A model generated the notes under the pieces. That model saw only the letters and a list, made by a program, of their open reading frames with translations, was not told the origin of the DNA and ran no database searches. Made by a program: the position numbers and the translations under genes. A stretch of DNA of 64,000 nt, taken from positions 32,985,386-33,049,385 of the forward strand of contig NC_091264.1 in NCBI RefSeq assembly GCF_042477335.2. Direction: 5' to 3'. This document shows, piece after piece, positions 31,898-42,640 of the stretch; position 1 is the stretch's first letter; each line of letters begins with the position of its first letter. The DNA comes from Ovis canadensis (taxonomy: Eukaryota; Chordata; Mammalia; Artiodactyla; Bovidae).

Positions 31898-32567
31898 GAA
31901 CTCGTCTTTTGGGGAGAAATTGCAATATAAGTGAATGGACTATAATCCTGGGGTGCAGTGGGGATTGGTAGGAGAACAAACTAGTCCATATTGGAGAAGC
32001 AGAGCCAAGAATACATCCTCGAAAGGACTGTAGAGTTGAAAGAAAGAGCTCCTTTTAAAACAGGAAGAATTTGAGAGATACAAGATAATGGGAAGGAGCC
32101 ACTGGAAAAGAGAAAGGATTAAGGGCAGTTATTGGTCTGAGGTTCCTTAGAAAGGGGAGGGGAGGGAAGGTGGAGCCAGGTGGAAGGAAGTGCCTTAGGA
32201 GGAAGGAGACTCTTGCCTGTGACACAGATAAGGAGACAAGGGTGGACTTGGATGCAGAGGAGCTACAAGACAGGGAACCAGAGGTGGAGAAATGGGAAGA
32301 TGTGACTGCCTTGGGTGAACCAGGAGGTGTGAGCATCTTTGAGGAGGGGGGCTGGTGAGAAAGTGAAGGGCTTTCTGTGAGGGGAAAGTTTAACAAAGCT
32401 GTTGGGAAAAATGGTTATGGTAGCCGATTGTGTCACAGAGGATATCTACTGGATGGTGATGGGGGCGCTGCTGTTGTTATGGACCAGAGGGAAGAGTGGC
32501 ACCAAAGTGAGTGGTTTGGTGGGTTTCACTGTATTCAGCAGTGTGAGTATAGAAGCAAAGAAACCTG
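31898..32567. other. Unassigned DNA
   Basis: Purine-rich on the plus strand around 32090-32360. The opposed frames at 32055-32396 (minus) and 32170-32358 (plus) reflect this. No gene. Confidence 0.35.
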
Positions 32568-32757
32568 GCCCTTCGCTGGTGGTAGAGTGGCTAAGACTTC
32601 ATGCCCCCAATGCAAGGGGGCCCAGGTTCAATCCCTGGTCAGGGAACTAGATACCATATCACAACTAAAAGTTGTCATGCTGCAACTAAAGATCCTGTGG
32701 GCTGCAACCAAGATGCAGCACAGCCAAAAACATAAATATATAAGTAAAAATAAATAT
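32568..32757 (+). mobile_element. CHR-2-type SINE, long 3' end
   Basis: Head cgctggtggtagagtggcta, aggttcaatccctggtcagg, two caactaaa units, gcagcacagccaaaaacata tail. Confidence 0.85.
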
Positions 32758-33089
32758 TAGAAAAAGATAAAAGCGGGGCAGCTTGCCTCAACCTAGGATT
32801 AGCTTTTTCCAGGTGGATCTAAGGGAAGGAAAAAGTGGGGCAAAGGGATTAAGAGTTTTTGTAAGACAGAGGCTGGTGATGAATCATGATATAAAGAAGG
32901 GAACAGAAACAGAGGGTCTGATGTATTAGAAGAAATGAAGGAGCTAGAGATCCAGGGGTCTCAATACAGTTAAAAACATATGCTGTGAGATTAGTGGAGG
33001 AGAATAGGTGTTTTCCTCCTAGAAGAAATAGGTCTTTGTGGACAGAGAATGGGCTATTAAGAACTTAGGTTCCAGGTAATGGTGAGTTA
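32758..33089. other. Unassigned DNA
   Basis: Nothing recognised apart from purine-rich composition. Confidence 0.3.
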
Positions 33090-33880
33090 GGTTTTTTGGG
33101 ACTCTTGCCTGCTGAAAACAACCACGAATGCTGGATAAAATATAAAGTCATCTTCTTAAAAGCTAGAAGATCAGGATCAGTAAAAAGTACAAGATAGTAA
33201 GGAATTACCAGGTCAACATTTAAGGAAAGAAAGAAGCCAGAGAGGTAAGGGAGCAAAGAATCTGCTTTTGCCCTGAGGGAATTTGACATTTTAGCAAATC
33301 CGAACCTCTGTTTTATCTGATAAAGTTAAGTCAAAGGCCAGTAAAAAAGTATAGAGTCTAACAGAAAGCTCTCCCCATTATGACTGGGCCTCCTAAGAAG
33401 CTTTAAAGCAAGTGAACTGAATTAAACCATCTCTTACACAGTCTTGCAGCTCAGATTTGTACTACATGAGTAGTCCAGGGAAATTCAAACCTTGACCTTG
33501 GGTTAAATCTCAGTTCTAAACTAAGTTTACCAGATATATATCCTCCACAAATAATTTTTCAAGTATTATATAAGGACTAGCACACAGTCAAAGATAGCTA
33601 AATAACATAAAAATATATACCGGGAGCAACCCACAGATGTAACAGATTTCAGATATTATTATCAGACACAGATTTTGAAAAAACTCTGCTCATTTTGTTT
33701 AAAGAAGTAGAAAACTAGCTGAAAAGTATCTATGGGGAATGGTAAACCATTAATTAAAAAGGACACACATTTGAAAATCAAATAGAATTCTTAGCATTAA
33801 AAAATACAATAACCAAATTACAGCATGATCTCTTTGATCAGAATAGAGTAATCAAAATACAGAATGATCCACCTTCTGAG
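33090..33880 (+). mobile_element. Old L1/HAL1-like LINE fragment
   Basis: A-rich sense strand with ttattatcagacacagattt, gtttaaagaagtagaaaact, aaatcaaatagaattcttag and cattaaaaaatacaataacc, in the order of an L1M or HAL1 5'/ORF1 region. All frames are broken. Confidence 0.5.
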
Positions 33881-34230
33881 CAGAGTGGTTACTAGTGTTG
33901 ACATTGTTCAAAATGTGGCCAGTGAGAGCTTGTGGCTAAGAGGGAATGGAGAAGTCATTCAGAGGAGCTGAGGTGATAAAGGAACTGAGAGGTGAGGAGG
34001 GTGGGTGGATTGTTCATGTGACCTGTGAACTCATCCAGAATCAATGGCAAGACTTGGGGTGAGGAGACAGGTGCTGCTGGATGAGAGAATAGTTATTAGA
34101 TGACAGTGAAGAGAGCTAGAGTGGCCTTGCCAAGTGAGATGAAAACCCATCAAGGAATTCAAACAGGAGTGGAGAGGGAGTGATCAGGAAGTGGTGTTGC
34201 TGAGTGAGGAGATAGATCTCATTTCTGTGT
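33881..34230. other. Unassigned DNA
   Basis: Purine-rich sequence, nothing recognised. Confidence 0.3.
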
Positions 34231-34242
34231 CAGGAACTATGT

Positions 34243-34507
34243 CTGCTAAGTCGCTTCAGTCGTGTCCGACTCTCTGTGACCCCATAGACGGCAGCCCACC
34301 AGGCTCCCCCATCCCTGGGATTCTCCAGGCAAGAACACTGGAGTGGGTTGCCATTTCCTTCTCCAATGCATGAAAGTGAAAAGTGAAAGTGAAGTCGCTC
34401 AGTAGTGCCCGACTCTTAGCGACCCCATGGACTGCAGCCTACCAGGCTCCTCTGTCCATGGGATTTTCCAGGCAAGAGTACTGGAGTGGGGTGCCATTGC
34501 CTTCTCC
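34243..34507 (-). mobile_element. Bov-A2 SINE with 12-bp duplication
   Basis: Two intact A units, close to the family consensus. The (CTG)n end is reduced to one unit. Perfect TSD caggaactatgt at 34231-34242 and 34508-34519. Confidence 0.95.
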
Positions 34508-34519
34508 CAGGAACTATGT

Positions 34520-35448
34520 AGGGTCTGCAATTTCACCTACTCATAAACTGTTAAGACTGACACAGCTTCATGGATGCTGGCAGAACATTTGAAATTCCTG
34601 GGTCAGAGACAGAGGAGAATTTATTACTCACAGCAATATCAGTAACCAGAGGATTATCACTTGCATTGATTCTTTGAGCCCCAGTTCCTACAGGGTGATG
34701 CAAAGACCGTCAAGTGATACATACATGTGAGGTAAGTTATGTTTCAGGAGAGGAATGTTGAGTTCAAAGGTCAAATCTTTTATAATAAGCCATAGCTTGG
34801 CCTTACTTCTTCTTTGGAGGCAGACACAGTCTCTATTGTCAGTTCTGGTCACCACACAAACATCTTGAAAAGAAAGTCCAGAAGGAAGGGAGTCAGTGAC
34901 ACTGCTGGAAAGATGTCCTGTAAGATGAAAGATCCGTGGAGGACTATCACACATACAAGCCTCTGGTCCACCAGGTATGAGGAAGACTGGCTTTTACTCA
35001 ACAAGACTCAAAGGAAGTGATGTTCTCAGAGGCCAGCAGGATTTTAGGCCAGGAGAGGAAGGATATTATGAACGTCCATGGGAAAATAAAGAATTTATGG
35101 AATGTGTTCTACCTATAAAATAAATCCTTAAAAGCAGAATTAAATAAAATCTTAAAAACAGAGGTGCTTATTGGATCATTAAAAATAAAATTTTGCACCA
35201 GAACTGTGTTTGGTATAACATAACACAATACATCATTGTGTTGCAGTGTGTTCCAGAAAAGACAGAGTGAGAGAGGGGCTGGCCACTGGACCAGAAACAA
35301 GGCAACCTGGACAGTGGCCCAGCTCTCCACCAACTGGCTGTGGGAAATCGCTTTCCCTCCCTGGTCATCATTTGTTCATATAAAATGAGAAGGAAGGAGA
35401 TATTCAATACTTTTGAGATCTATCCCCCCGCCTTTTTTGAAATCTCTC
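34520..35448. other. Unassigned DNA
   Basis: No gene or named repeat. The frame at 34688-34954 (minus) shows no domain. A T15-17 run lies at about 35449-35464 immediately downstream. Confidence 0.35.
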
Positions 35449-35504
35449 TTTTTTTTTTTTTTTTCAACACTAACAATCTATGTTGTAGCAACCGACTGAA
35501 GTAT

Positions 35505-35632
35505 TTTTGCTTGGAGAATCCCATGGACAGTGGAGCCTGGCAGGCTAAAGTCTATGGGGTCGCAAGAGTTGGATATGACTGAATGACTAAGCACGTGTGT
35601 GAGCACACACACACACACACACGTCTATGTTG
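35505..35632 (+). mobile_element. Bov-A fragment with (CA)n tail
   Basis: A unit from ttggagaatcccatggacag to tgactgaatgactaagca, then gtgtgtgag and (CA)n at 35609-35630. The 5' part is missing. Confidence 0.85.
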
Positions 35633-36149
35633 TCCATACTCAGAAAATCAGGACTCTAAACACAATACCTAGAGAAATTCTCTATTTACCAGAAAACCTC
35701 ACTTTTCATCCAGGCTGAGGAAGAGTTTAGTAAAATTTAAAAAGATGGTTTAAATAAAGTAATCACAGAGGTAGTGATAACCATGACTATGAAACAGAAG
35801 TTGGACAATATGGCTCCCAGTCTGGTGCTGCCCTTCATTTGGCTTGGGATGCCAAAAGTATCCATGGCTATTATTGCCTAGACAGTACATTTATTTTAAC
35901 TTTCTGGAGAGTCAGACTGACCAACTCTGATTTCCTAATATAGGAGTGCACATTTAGCGCCTCAGAGAGGCAGCATGCGTCAGAGAATGAATGTGGGCTT
36001 TGGAACCCAACAAACCTGGGCGTAAATCCAGACTCTTCCACTTACTGGCGAGGTAACTACAGTCCGCTACTACTTTGTGGTGTGCTCCACACCCCTCTCC
36101 TTTGGGAGCCGTTCTGGAGGCTGCTCCCGTGGCTCAGTGGGAAGCTGCA
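35633..36149. other. Unassigned DNA, minor MIR-like piece
   Basis: aaacctgggcgtaaatccag and cttccacttactggcgag at 36010-36055 look like antisense MIR. The rest is unassigned. Confidence 0.35.
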
Positions 36150-36455
36150 TATCTCATATGGTCATGCCTTTCTGGTCACAGCTGATCGGTTAAGGGACAG
36201 GTATCCGGCCCAAGCTGAGCCAATCAGAGTCTTTCCCTGGGATTTCTGAAACTGAAACTGAGTAATAGAGTCAGTCCTCTGCTAACCAATGCTGTGGATG
36301 ACGGCCAGGAGGGAATGTAGGCAGATGCTAACTGCCACGTGCATTGGAGCAAAGACGGGAGGTGGAGAGAGAGGCCCAGGGTATCTGAAGCCCTGCTTCT
36401 GGTCACTCTCAGGCTGCCACCCCTTGCATGGTTTGCTTCTTAAACACGTGATTGT
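36150..36455 (+). mobile_element. Possible MaLR/ERVL LTR remnant
   Basis: caagctgagccaatcagagt, ctttccctgggatttctgaa and actgaaactgagtaatagag resemble an old LTR. Weak. Confidence 0.3.
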
Positions 36456-36790
36456 ACAGGCATCCCTTGCTTTTTGAAAGTTCACTTTACAGTACTTTGA
36501 TTTCATGAAAGCACAGCGTTAGCACTTGTTATTGCTAACCTAGAGAAATCTGAAGAGGATATTCACTATTATGAAAAAGGGGGAAAGCGAAAATAGCGTT
36601 CAGTGCTTGTTTTGCAGAGGCGAATTGTAGAGGCAGCGCGTGCCGGTGAGAGTGGCTCCACCAAGCTCCTTCCCTGGGAACTACGCTCAGCTTCTCAGCA
36701 GCATATCGCCATAGCTTTGAACTGTGTCTGTGAGCGTTTGTGCTTTATATCGATTTATTCTGTGCATCCCTAAAGAAGATGAGCCCCAAG
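36456..36790 (+). repeat. Candidate repeat with rich CpG history, unassigned
   Basis: Starts aggcatcccttgctttttga and passes gaaagcgaaaatagcgttca, gcagcgcgtgccggtgagag and ttatatcgatttattctgtg. Retained CpGs and the word order suggest an interspersed element, but termini are not visible and I cannot name it. Confidence 0.35.
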
Positions 36791-36954
36791 GTAATTGCCT
36801 CTTTGCTTTAGCACTAATTTTGGACAGTGAGGGGAACTTGTGTCTTTGGAAACATTGAGTCCCTTTGGTGTAAAGTTGGCTGAGCTGGCTTTAATCATTT
36901 GCATTTCAAAGAAGACTGACTTGTTTAGAAATCCTGAGCAAGGAACTTCATTCA

Positions 36955-37100
36955 CAGTTCTTCAGTTTTCTGATTTATAAAATGGTAAAATTGGGATAAA
37001 AATGTATAGTAGGGGTAGACAAGCTGATGAACTGACATAGCTTATGAGAACACTTGGCACGATGTCTTGCCAGTAGGTAAGCTCAAGAAATATTAATATT
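36955..37100 (-). mobile_element. MIR SINE fragment
   Basis: Antisense MIR: ttcagttttctgatttataa, aatggtaaaattggg, gaacacttggcacgatg, gtaagctcaagaaatatt. Confidence 0.55.
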
Positions 37101-37175
37101 CTTTCCTTTCTGGCCTTTCAGGCATCTGGGGTGCTGTTTCTTTCTTCTTTTTAAAATAGTTTAGTAAGCAGAAGA

Positions 37176-37293
37176 TTTACCTATTTTTTTGACTGTACGA
37201 CTTGCGGGGACTTAGTTCCCTGACTAGGATCAAACCCGGGCTCCCTGCAGTAGAAGCATGGAGTCCTAACCGCTGGACTGCCAGGGAGTTCCC
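37176..37293 (-). mobile_element. CHR-2-type SINE
   Basis: Reads ttttttgactgtacgacttg, ctaggatcaaacccgggctc and ggactgccagggagttccc. Confidence 0.82.
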
Positions 37294-37304
37294 TGTTTCT
37301 TTAA

Positions 37305-37440
37305 GTTAACATTTATTGAGCACTGATTCCAAGCCAGGCATTATGCTTGGTGCTTAGAATGCCTACTCTCAGTTAGCCCCGCAATCATCCTAAGATGTAG
37401 CTACTATTAATATTTAGCTCCCCACCCCACCTGTCTTGTG
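37305..37440 (+). mobile_element. MIR SINE fragment
   Basis: Sense MIR: aacatttattgagcactgat, caggcattatgcttggtgct, cccgcaatcatcctaagatg. Confidence 0.6.
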
Positions 37441-37950
37441 CCCAAGATTGGTGGCTGTCCCTTGAGGCATCCAGCAGTGTCTCAGCACCAATAAGAATGC
37501 ATACCTCCTGCCCTCCTTGCACTCTGGGACAAGGCCGTGCACATCTCCATCTTACAGATGTGGAAGTGATCATGAAGGGAATGGATAGGGGGCTATGAAC
37601 TTGTTCACTGGAGTTAAGGACCTTCAACTCCACCCAGTCCTACACTGCCTAAATTTCACAGGAGGTGGGTTTGGACAGTTTTAACACAGATGTGAGAGTA
37701 AATGTTCAGAACTTACTACCTTGACAAGACCTTTAGGCTGGAAACAGGAGACAGTTCTAAGAAGGCTTTGTTGAGATAACACAAGCGTACTATAAGGGGT
37801 GCTATGGGGAGGGAGGTGCCTACACCTCTTGAATTTAGCATCCAGGAGGAGACCCTCCTTCACCTGGTAGAATCCCCTGCTCCCCCTACAGAGCACAGCC
37901 TTGTCCCAGAGTGTGAGGAGGGCAGGAGGTATACGTTCTTACTGGTGGTT
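37441..37950. other. Unassigned DNA
   Basis: Contains catcttacagatgtggaagt near 37549, which may be the continuation of the preceding MIR after an insertion. No gene. Confidence 0.35.
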
Positions 37951-37962
37951 AGACACTGCTGG

Positions 37963-38241
37963 TGGAGAAGGCAATGGCACCCGACTCCAGTACTCTTGCC
38001 TGGCAAATCCATGGACAGAGGAGCCTGGTGGGCTGCAGTCCATGGGTTTGCTGAGTCAGATGTGACTGAACGACTTCACTTTCACTTTTTACTTTCATGC
38101 ATTGGAGAAGTTAATGGTAACCCACTCCAGTGTTCTTGCCTGGAGAATCCCAGGGATGGGGAAGCCTGGTGGGCTGCTGTCTATGGGGTTGCACAGAGTC
38201 GGACACAACTGAAGCGACTTAGCAGCAGCAGCAGCAGCAGC
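37963..38241 (+). mobile_element. Bov-A2 SINE with 12-bp duplication
   Basis: Two A units ending in (CAG)7. Perfect TSD agacactgctgg at 37951-37962 and 38242-38253. The 191-codon frame across it (37804-38379) is SINE-derived. Confidence 0.95.
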
Positions 38242-38253
38242 AGACACTGCTGG

Positions 38254-38613
38254 ATGCTTCAAGGGACAGTCACCAATCTTGGGCACAGGATAGGCAGGGT
38301 GGGGAGCCGTGGAAGACACTGGAGTGAGTTCCTAGGGAACATGAGGAATCGAACTGGGGCAGCTACCAGGATGTGGTGAGGGATGGGGGAAAGCTATTTT
38401 TTAAGATTTCCTTGAATTTGGTGATCAGCTGGACACAGGAAGTAAAAGAAAGTGAGGATCACAAAGTTATCAGTTTTTAGATAGGTGGTTTCTTGGAAAG
38501 ACAGAGAAAAATTCCTGAATTTTACTACTGTTAAAAGTAATAATAATAAAGAAATCAAGAAAAAGCAAACCGTCAAACCACAGCGATCAATCAGTGGTGT
38601 GTGGCTAAGAACC
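38254..38613. other. Unassigned DNA
   Basis: Nothing recognised. A-rich around 38500-38570. Confidence 0.35.
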
Positions 38614-38622
38614 GATTGTCAT

Positions 38623-38790
38623 GGGACTTCCCTGGTGGTCCTGCGGTTAAGACTTTGTCTTCCAGTGCAGGGGGTTCAAGCCCTGCTCTGGGAGCTAAGA
38701 AAAAAATCAAAACATATTGTAACAAATTCAATAATGACTTTAAAAATGGTCCACATCCAAAAAAAAAAAGCTTTTTTAAAAAAGAGAAAT
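38623..38790 (+). mobile_element. CHR-2-type SINE with 9-bp duplication
   Basis: Head gggacttccctggtggtcct. The 3' part has catattgtaacaaattcaat and ttaaaaatggtccacatcc before the A-rich tail. Perfect TSD gattgtcat at 38614-38622 and 38791-38799. Confidence 0.92.
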
Positions 38791-38799
38791 GATTGTCAT

Positions 38800-39131
38800 T
38801 TCTGGGTTTGGAGGCACAGTGTACCATACACTTCTCTACTCACCATTTTCCACCTCCTTTCTGTTTACAGCTGGTCCTCTCTGGATGCTCCATGGTTCTT
38901 CAGACCCCAAGGAACAAAGCAGCATGACATGACTTTTCAGCGGCCTGGTTTGGAGCTTGGGTGGTAGAAACAACAGAGTTTGAGGGTCCTGTGTCTGTGT
39001 TCTTGGGTTGCTATGAGCCGGCTGTGGGATCACAGCCAATTCAGTCTTCTCTTTGAACCGCACAGAAAAGTGTCACCCAGACTCCTTAGTGGCTGCCTCT
39101 GGGCCTGCTGAGTGGGAGTGGAACCTACCTT
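38800..39131. other. Unassigned DNA
   Basis: No gene or repeat recognised. Confidence 0.35.
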
Positions 39132-39149
39132 CCCCCCCCCCCCCCCCCC
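39132..39149 (+). repeat. C18 homopolymer
   Basis: Eighteen consecutive C, followed by ggaagagggg. Confidence 0.9.
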
Positions 39150-39174
39150 GGAAGAGGGGCTTCACTTCTGTCTT

Positions 39175-39482
39175 TAAAAAAAAATTATTTATTTATTATT
39201 TTTGGCCATGCTGGGTCTTTGTTGCTGCACGCAGGCTTTCTCTAGTCGTGGTAAGTGGGGGTTACTCTGCATTGCAGTGAGTGGACTTATTGTTGTGGCT
39301 TCTCTTATTGCGGAGCACGGGCTCTGGGTACACAGGCTCTGTGGGCTTCGGTAGTTGTGGCACGTGGCCCTAGTTGCCCCACTTACAGCATGTGAACTCT
39401 TCCCAGACCGGGGATCAAATCAGTGTCCCCTGCATTGGCAGGTGGATTCTTATTGACTGTACTGCTAGGGAAGTCCCTCCCT
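39175..39482 (-). mobile_element. CHR-1-type SINE with 9-bp duplication
   Basis: A/T-rich tail side, ggccatgctgggtctttgtt, attgcggagcacgggctctg, head gctagggaagtccctcc. TSD ttctgtctt at 39166-39174 and 39483-39491. Confidence 0.9.
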
Positions 39483-39491
39483 TTCTGTCTT

Positions 39492-41370
39492 ATACCCTGC
39501 AGACTGTAAATAACATTAATTTTTTTAAAAAAACAAATCTCTTTTAACCCATGGATGAGACTGTATACTTAGAGTAGTGTCTTGCAGAGCTCACATTCAT
39601 GGGTCCTCTGGCCTTGAAGGATTGTAGCAGCAGTTAAGCATGACTTCACCATGTGCGCAACCGGAGGCTCCTTAGGCCCCAACTCTCCTCGTGTGAATTA
39701 AGCGCCCTTAGGTACATGCAGGTGGACGTCAGTGCAGATGGGGCGCGGGGGGTGCTGACCTGGCCAGGCGGGCGGTTTGTACCTGCATCTGGTAACCATT
39801 TCCTGTGCACTCCCTGGGAAGCATCTGCTTGCTGCTGGAAAGGACTGGATTTCGCTTTCAGCATAAAAAGACAGACATCATAAGGTGTAGGGTTACCTGC
39901 AGGCGTAAATGCGGAGGCATGGCATGTGAAATACAGATTCTAATCATCTTCAGTGGGTTTTTGATGTGCTGGTTGGAGCCTGGCTGTGGGCCCAGCCAGA
40001 GTCCCTGGGGCCACCCCTGCCCAGAGGTGTATGAAGGGGAGAGCTGGAAGGAGCTGGTATTGGGGCTCATGGCTGGATTGGGAGAAACAGTCCCTTCCAG
40101 AGAGCAGGAGGGGTCCCTCACACATCTCTCATGGCTGGTTCAGGCTGTCCTTCCTGCCCGGTCTGATGTCCCTGCTCCCGAAACACTTTGCTGAGTCTTG
40201 GTTGGCTTCCTTACTCAATGGGTGTGATGAGTGCTCCCTGGAGGCCGCTCCTCCCTGCCCCACCCCCATTCTCGGCCACTCAGTCCGCTCCCATCGGGAC
40301 TGTCTAGGATATCCGGGGCTGGGGTGGGGAAGGACCTTCCCCTGTAGGTCAACCTTCCCCAGCACGTGACCCCAGAGTGCTGCCATCTCCACCTCTGCTC
40401 GTGCCCTCCTCCCTGCCCTGGCCTGGCTTCCACTGGAGATAAATCTCTCCTTACCCACACTGACCAGTTGAGGAGGAAGCCATTCAAGGTCTAGAGCGCC
40501 CTAAGCAATACCCCATGTCTCTAACTGAGTCTGTTTTGTCTCTGTTTTAACAACCCTCCCCAGACAAGCCCCTCAACTTCTCCCAGTTTTCTAATGAATT
40601 ACACGCATGCTGCTTCATCTGGAGTTCCAGACTCTTTGCAAGCTGGACCTATCCACTCTGCCAGCCTCCCTTCCATGTTGCCGCTGCTCCCACCGCTGCT
40701 TCAAGGCCTCTTGCTGATTCCTGAAGGTGCCCCAACCCTGCTTCTACCACCATGCCCACTGGTCCTGTGTCTGAGCTGCAAGTGCTGGGAATAGACCATC
40801 CTCCCAGTTCATCTCTGGGGCCGAACTCTGGGAAGCTTCACAATCCCTCACACGCATCCTCTCCACTTTTGTGGCAGCTCATCATCTCCAGCTTCCTGCT
40901 CTGCATCCTGGGGCTGCATCCCTGTATTCCTAATGGTGCCTGGTACATAGAAGGGGGAACCTGAGTTTATCCACTGAGTAGAAATGGGAGGGGTGAACCG
41001 TGGTTCTGTGAATGGAGCATGAATTGTCTTTCCTATGGCAGTCGTACACATTCCACCATTGGTCCAGGCCTTTTAAAAAATGATGGTCACTCTTCTTTAG
41101 GAATTTCTTCTCCCACATCTCTGGCATCTGCATGTCTTCTGTCAGCTCAGATTCCTCTGCAGCATCCCCTGACCCCTGACCCTCTCATGGGTGGTAATGA
41201 GAGCTGAATTTCTCTTTGCTTGCCTCTGTAGGGGACACAATCTGTGCCCTGTCCCCCACCCCCGCCACTCACCATTCCCATGCACTGGTGGCCGGCTGCA
41301 GCATCTATCCACGACTTGCTGCCTGAGGGTTGGGCTGGAGATGCTGGGGCATCTGTACTCCAAGGAGCAG
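39492..41370. other. Long stretch without recognised genes
   Basis: GC-moderate sequence with overlapping frames on both strands (for example 39805-40194 plus, 40129-40458 minus) and no domain. The part at 40600-40880 may be a very old L1M 3' UTR. Nothing is secure. Confidence 0.4.
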
Positions 41371-41482
41371 TCTGGAGTGTGCAGCCATTCCCTCCTCCAG
41401 GACATCTTCCTGACCCAGGGATTGAACCCAGGTCTCCCAATCGCAGGCAGATTCTTTACCATCTGAGCCACCAGAGAAGCCC
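41371..41482 (-). mobile_element. Bov-tA SINE, truncated
   Basis: Retains ttccctcctccaggacatct to tgagccaccagagaagccc: head plus part of the A unit. Confidence 0.85.
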
Positions 41483-42347
41483 TGTTGATGCCAGTGGTGT
41501 ATAAGTACCCCAGCTCCCTTGCCCCTCAGTGGGACAATTCTGAGACCTGTCCTACTCAGGGTCTTTGAGGTCCCAGTGGCATCAAGCCCCAGATGCCTCC
41601 AGAAGCCACCTCTCATTGCTATACCCCTTCCTTTCCCTGCCTCACTTCCCTACTCCCTGACTCCCGCTTCCTGGGATCACTTCCCAAGTAAACCACTTGC
41701 ACCCAAATCCTCATCTCAAGCTTCACTTCCAGGAGAACTCAGCCCAAGGCAGTGTCTTATTCTCATTGCCAGTAAGACGGAGACCCAAATCTTTTGCCTG
41801 GCACAACTCCATTTCCAGACTGGTGGTTTGGCTCCTTTTGCAAGGGTGAACTGGCTAAAGATCTCTTTGCTCTGGCCTGCTCTCTGACCACCAGCCTGTA
41901 ATTAGCGCTGGCTCCACCATCCCCATCAACATGCAATCTAGTTCCCTGGCCTCTTTACGAGAGTTGCTCAGGCTTCCCAGAACAATGTGACCACCCACCC
42001 CCACCCCCGGCCTCTCCTCCTCTGGCCAGAACATCCCACAGCACCCAGCATGACCAGCAGCTCTTCCAGGATGGTGCTCATGGCTGCAGTCATAGTTGGA
42101 GATGCCCTTTTGCCCCTCACAATGCACTGAGGTCTCACCACCCCAGTGGTTATGGACACGTAGTCACCGTCTGAACCTGGCTTGTGTGCATAAGAGACTA
42201 CCCATCTCACCTGGACACCAGCTATGGAGAGACAGGGCCCAGATCCCTAATTCTCTGTGTTCCCTAGAGGCACCTGCTCAATCTGAACAGATTGGGGTCC
42301 AGAAAATGCCCATTGATGACTCAGCACCCCCTTAACCAACCAGAGCT
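41483..42347. other. Unassigned DNA
   Basis: No gene recognised. The block near 41670-41755 may be an old repeat end. Confidence 0.35.
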
Positions 42348-42348
42348 A

Positions 42349-42412
42349 TTGGGTCAGCTAAAAAGACCATTTGAGTTTTTCTGTAAGATGTTATGGTTTC
42401 CCAGGAAAGTGG
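42349..42412. mobile_element. Mariner-derived fragment
   Basis: The terminus ttgggtcagctaaaaagacc, then atttgagtttttctgtaaga, matches the bovid mariner MITE arm. It follows a TA at 42347-42348. The other arm is missing. Confidence 0.7.
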
Positions 42413-42469
42413 ATTCCAGAGAAGGAAGACCAGAATAGAGCAGGAAGGTGGAGGTTGGAGGAGGGAAGA

Positions 42470-42640
42470 AACAGAAAAAATGTGTGAGTCATAAAGTAGC
42501 AGGGAGCTCTGCAAACCATTAGGTAATTAACCAAAGTGAAATATCAGAGCGCCCAGCTTTGGCTGCTCTTACAGGGTTGCAGCTGCTTTCAGAGTTTGAT
42601 TGAATAAAGTATTTTTATTAACTTCACATTTTGCTTCTAA
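42470..42640. promoter_or_regulatory. Candidate conserved non-coding element
   Basis: AP-1-type TGAGTCAT at 42485-42492 and homeodomain-type TAATTAA at 42524-42530 in a repeat-free block with two CpG. Function inferred. Confidence 0.25.

Noticed and set aside
37804..38379. 191-codon frame
   Set aside because: Most of it is translation of the Bov-A2 SINE at 37963-38241, including a poly-Ser run from the CAG repeat.
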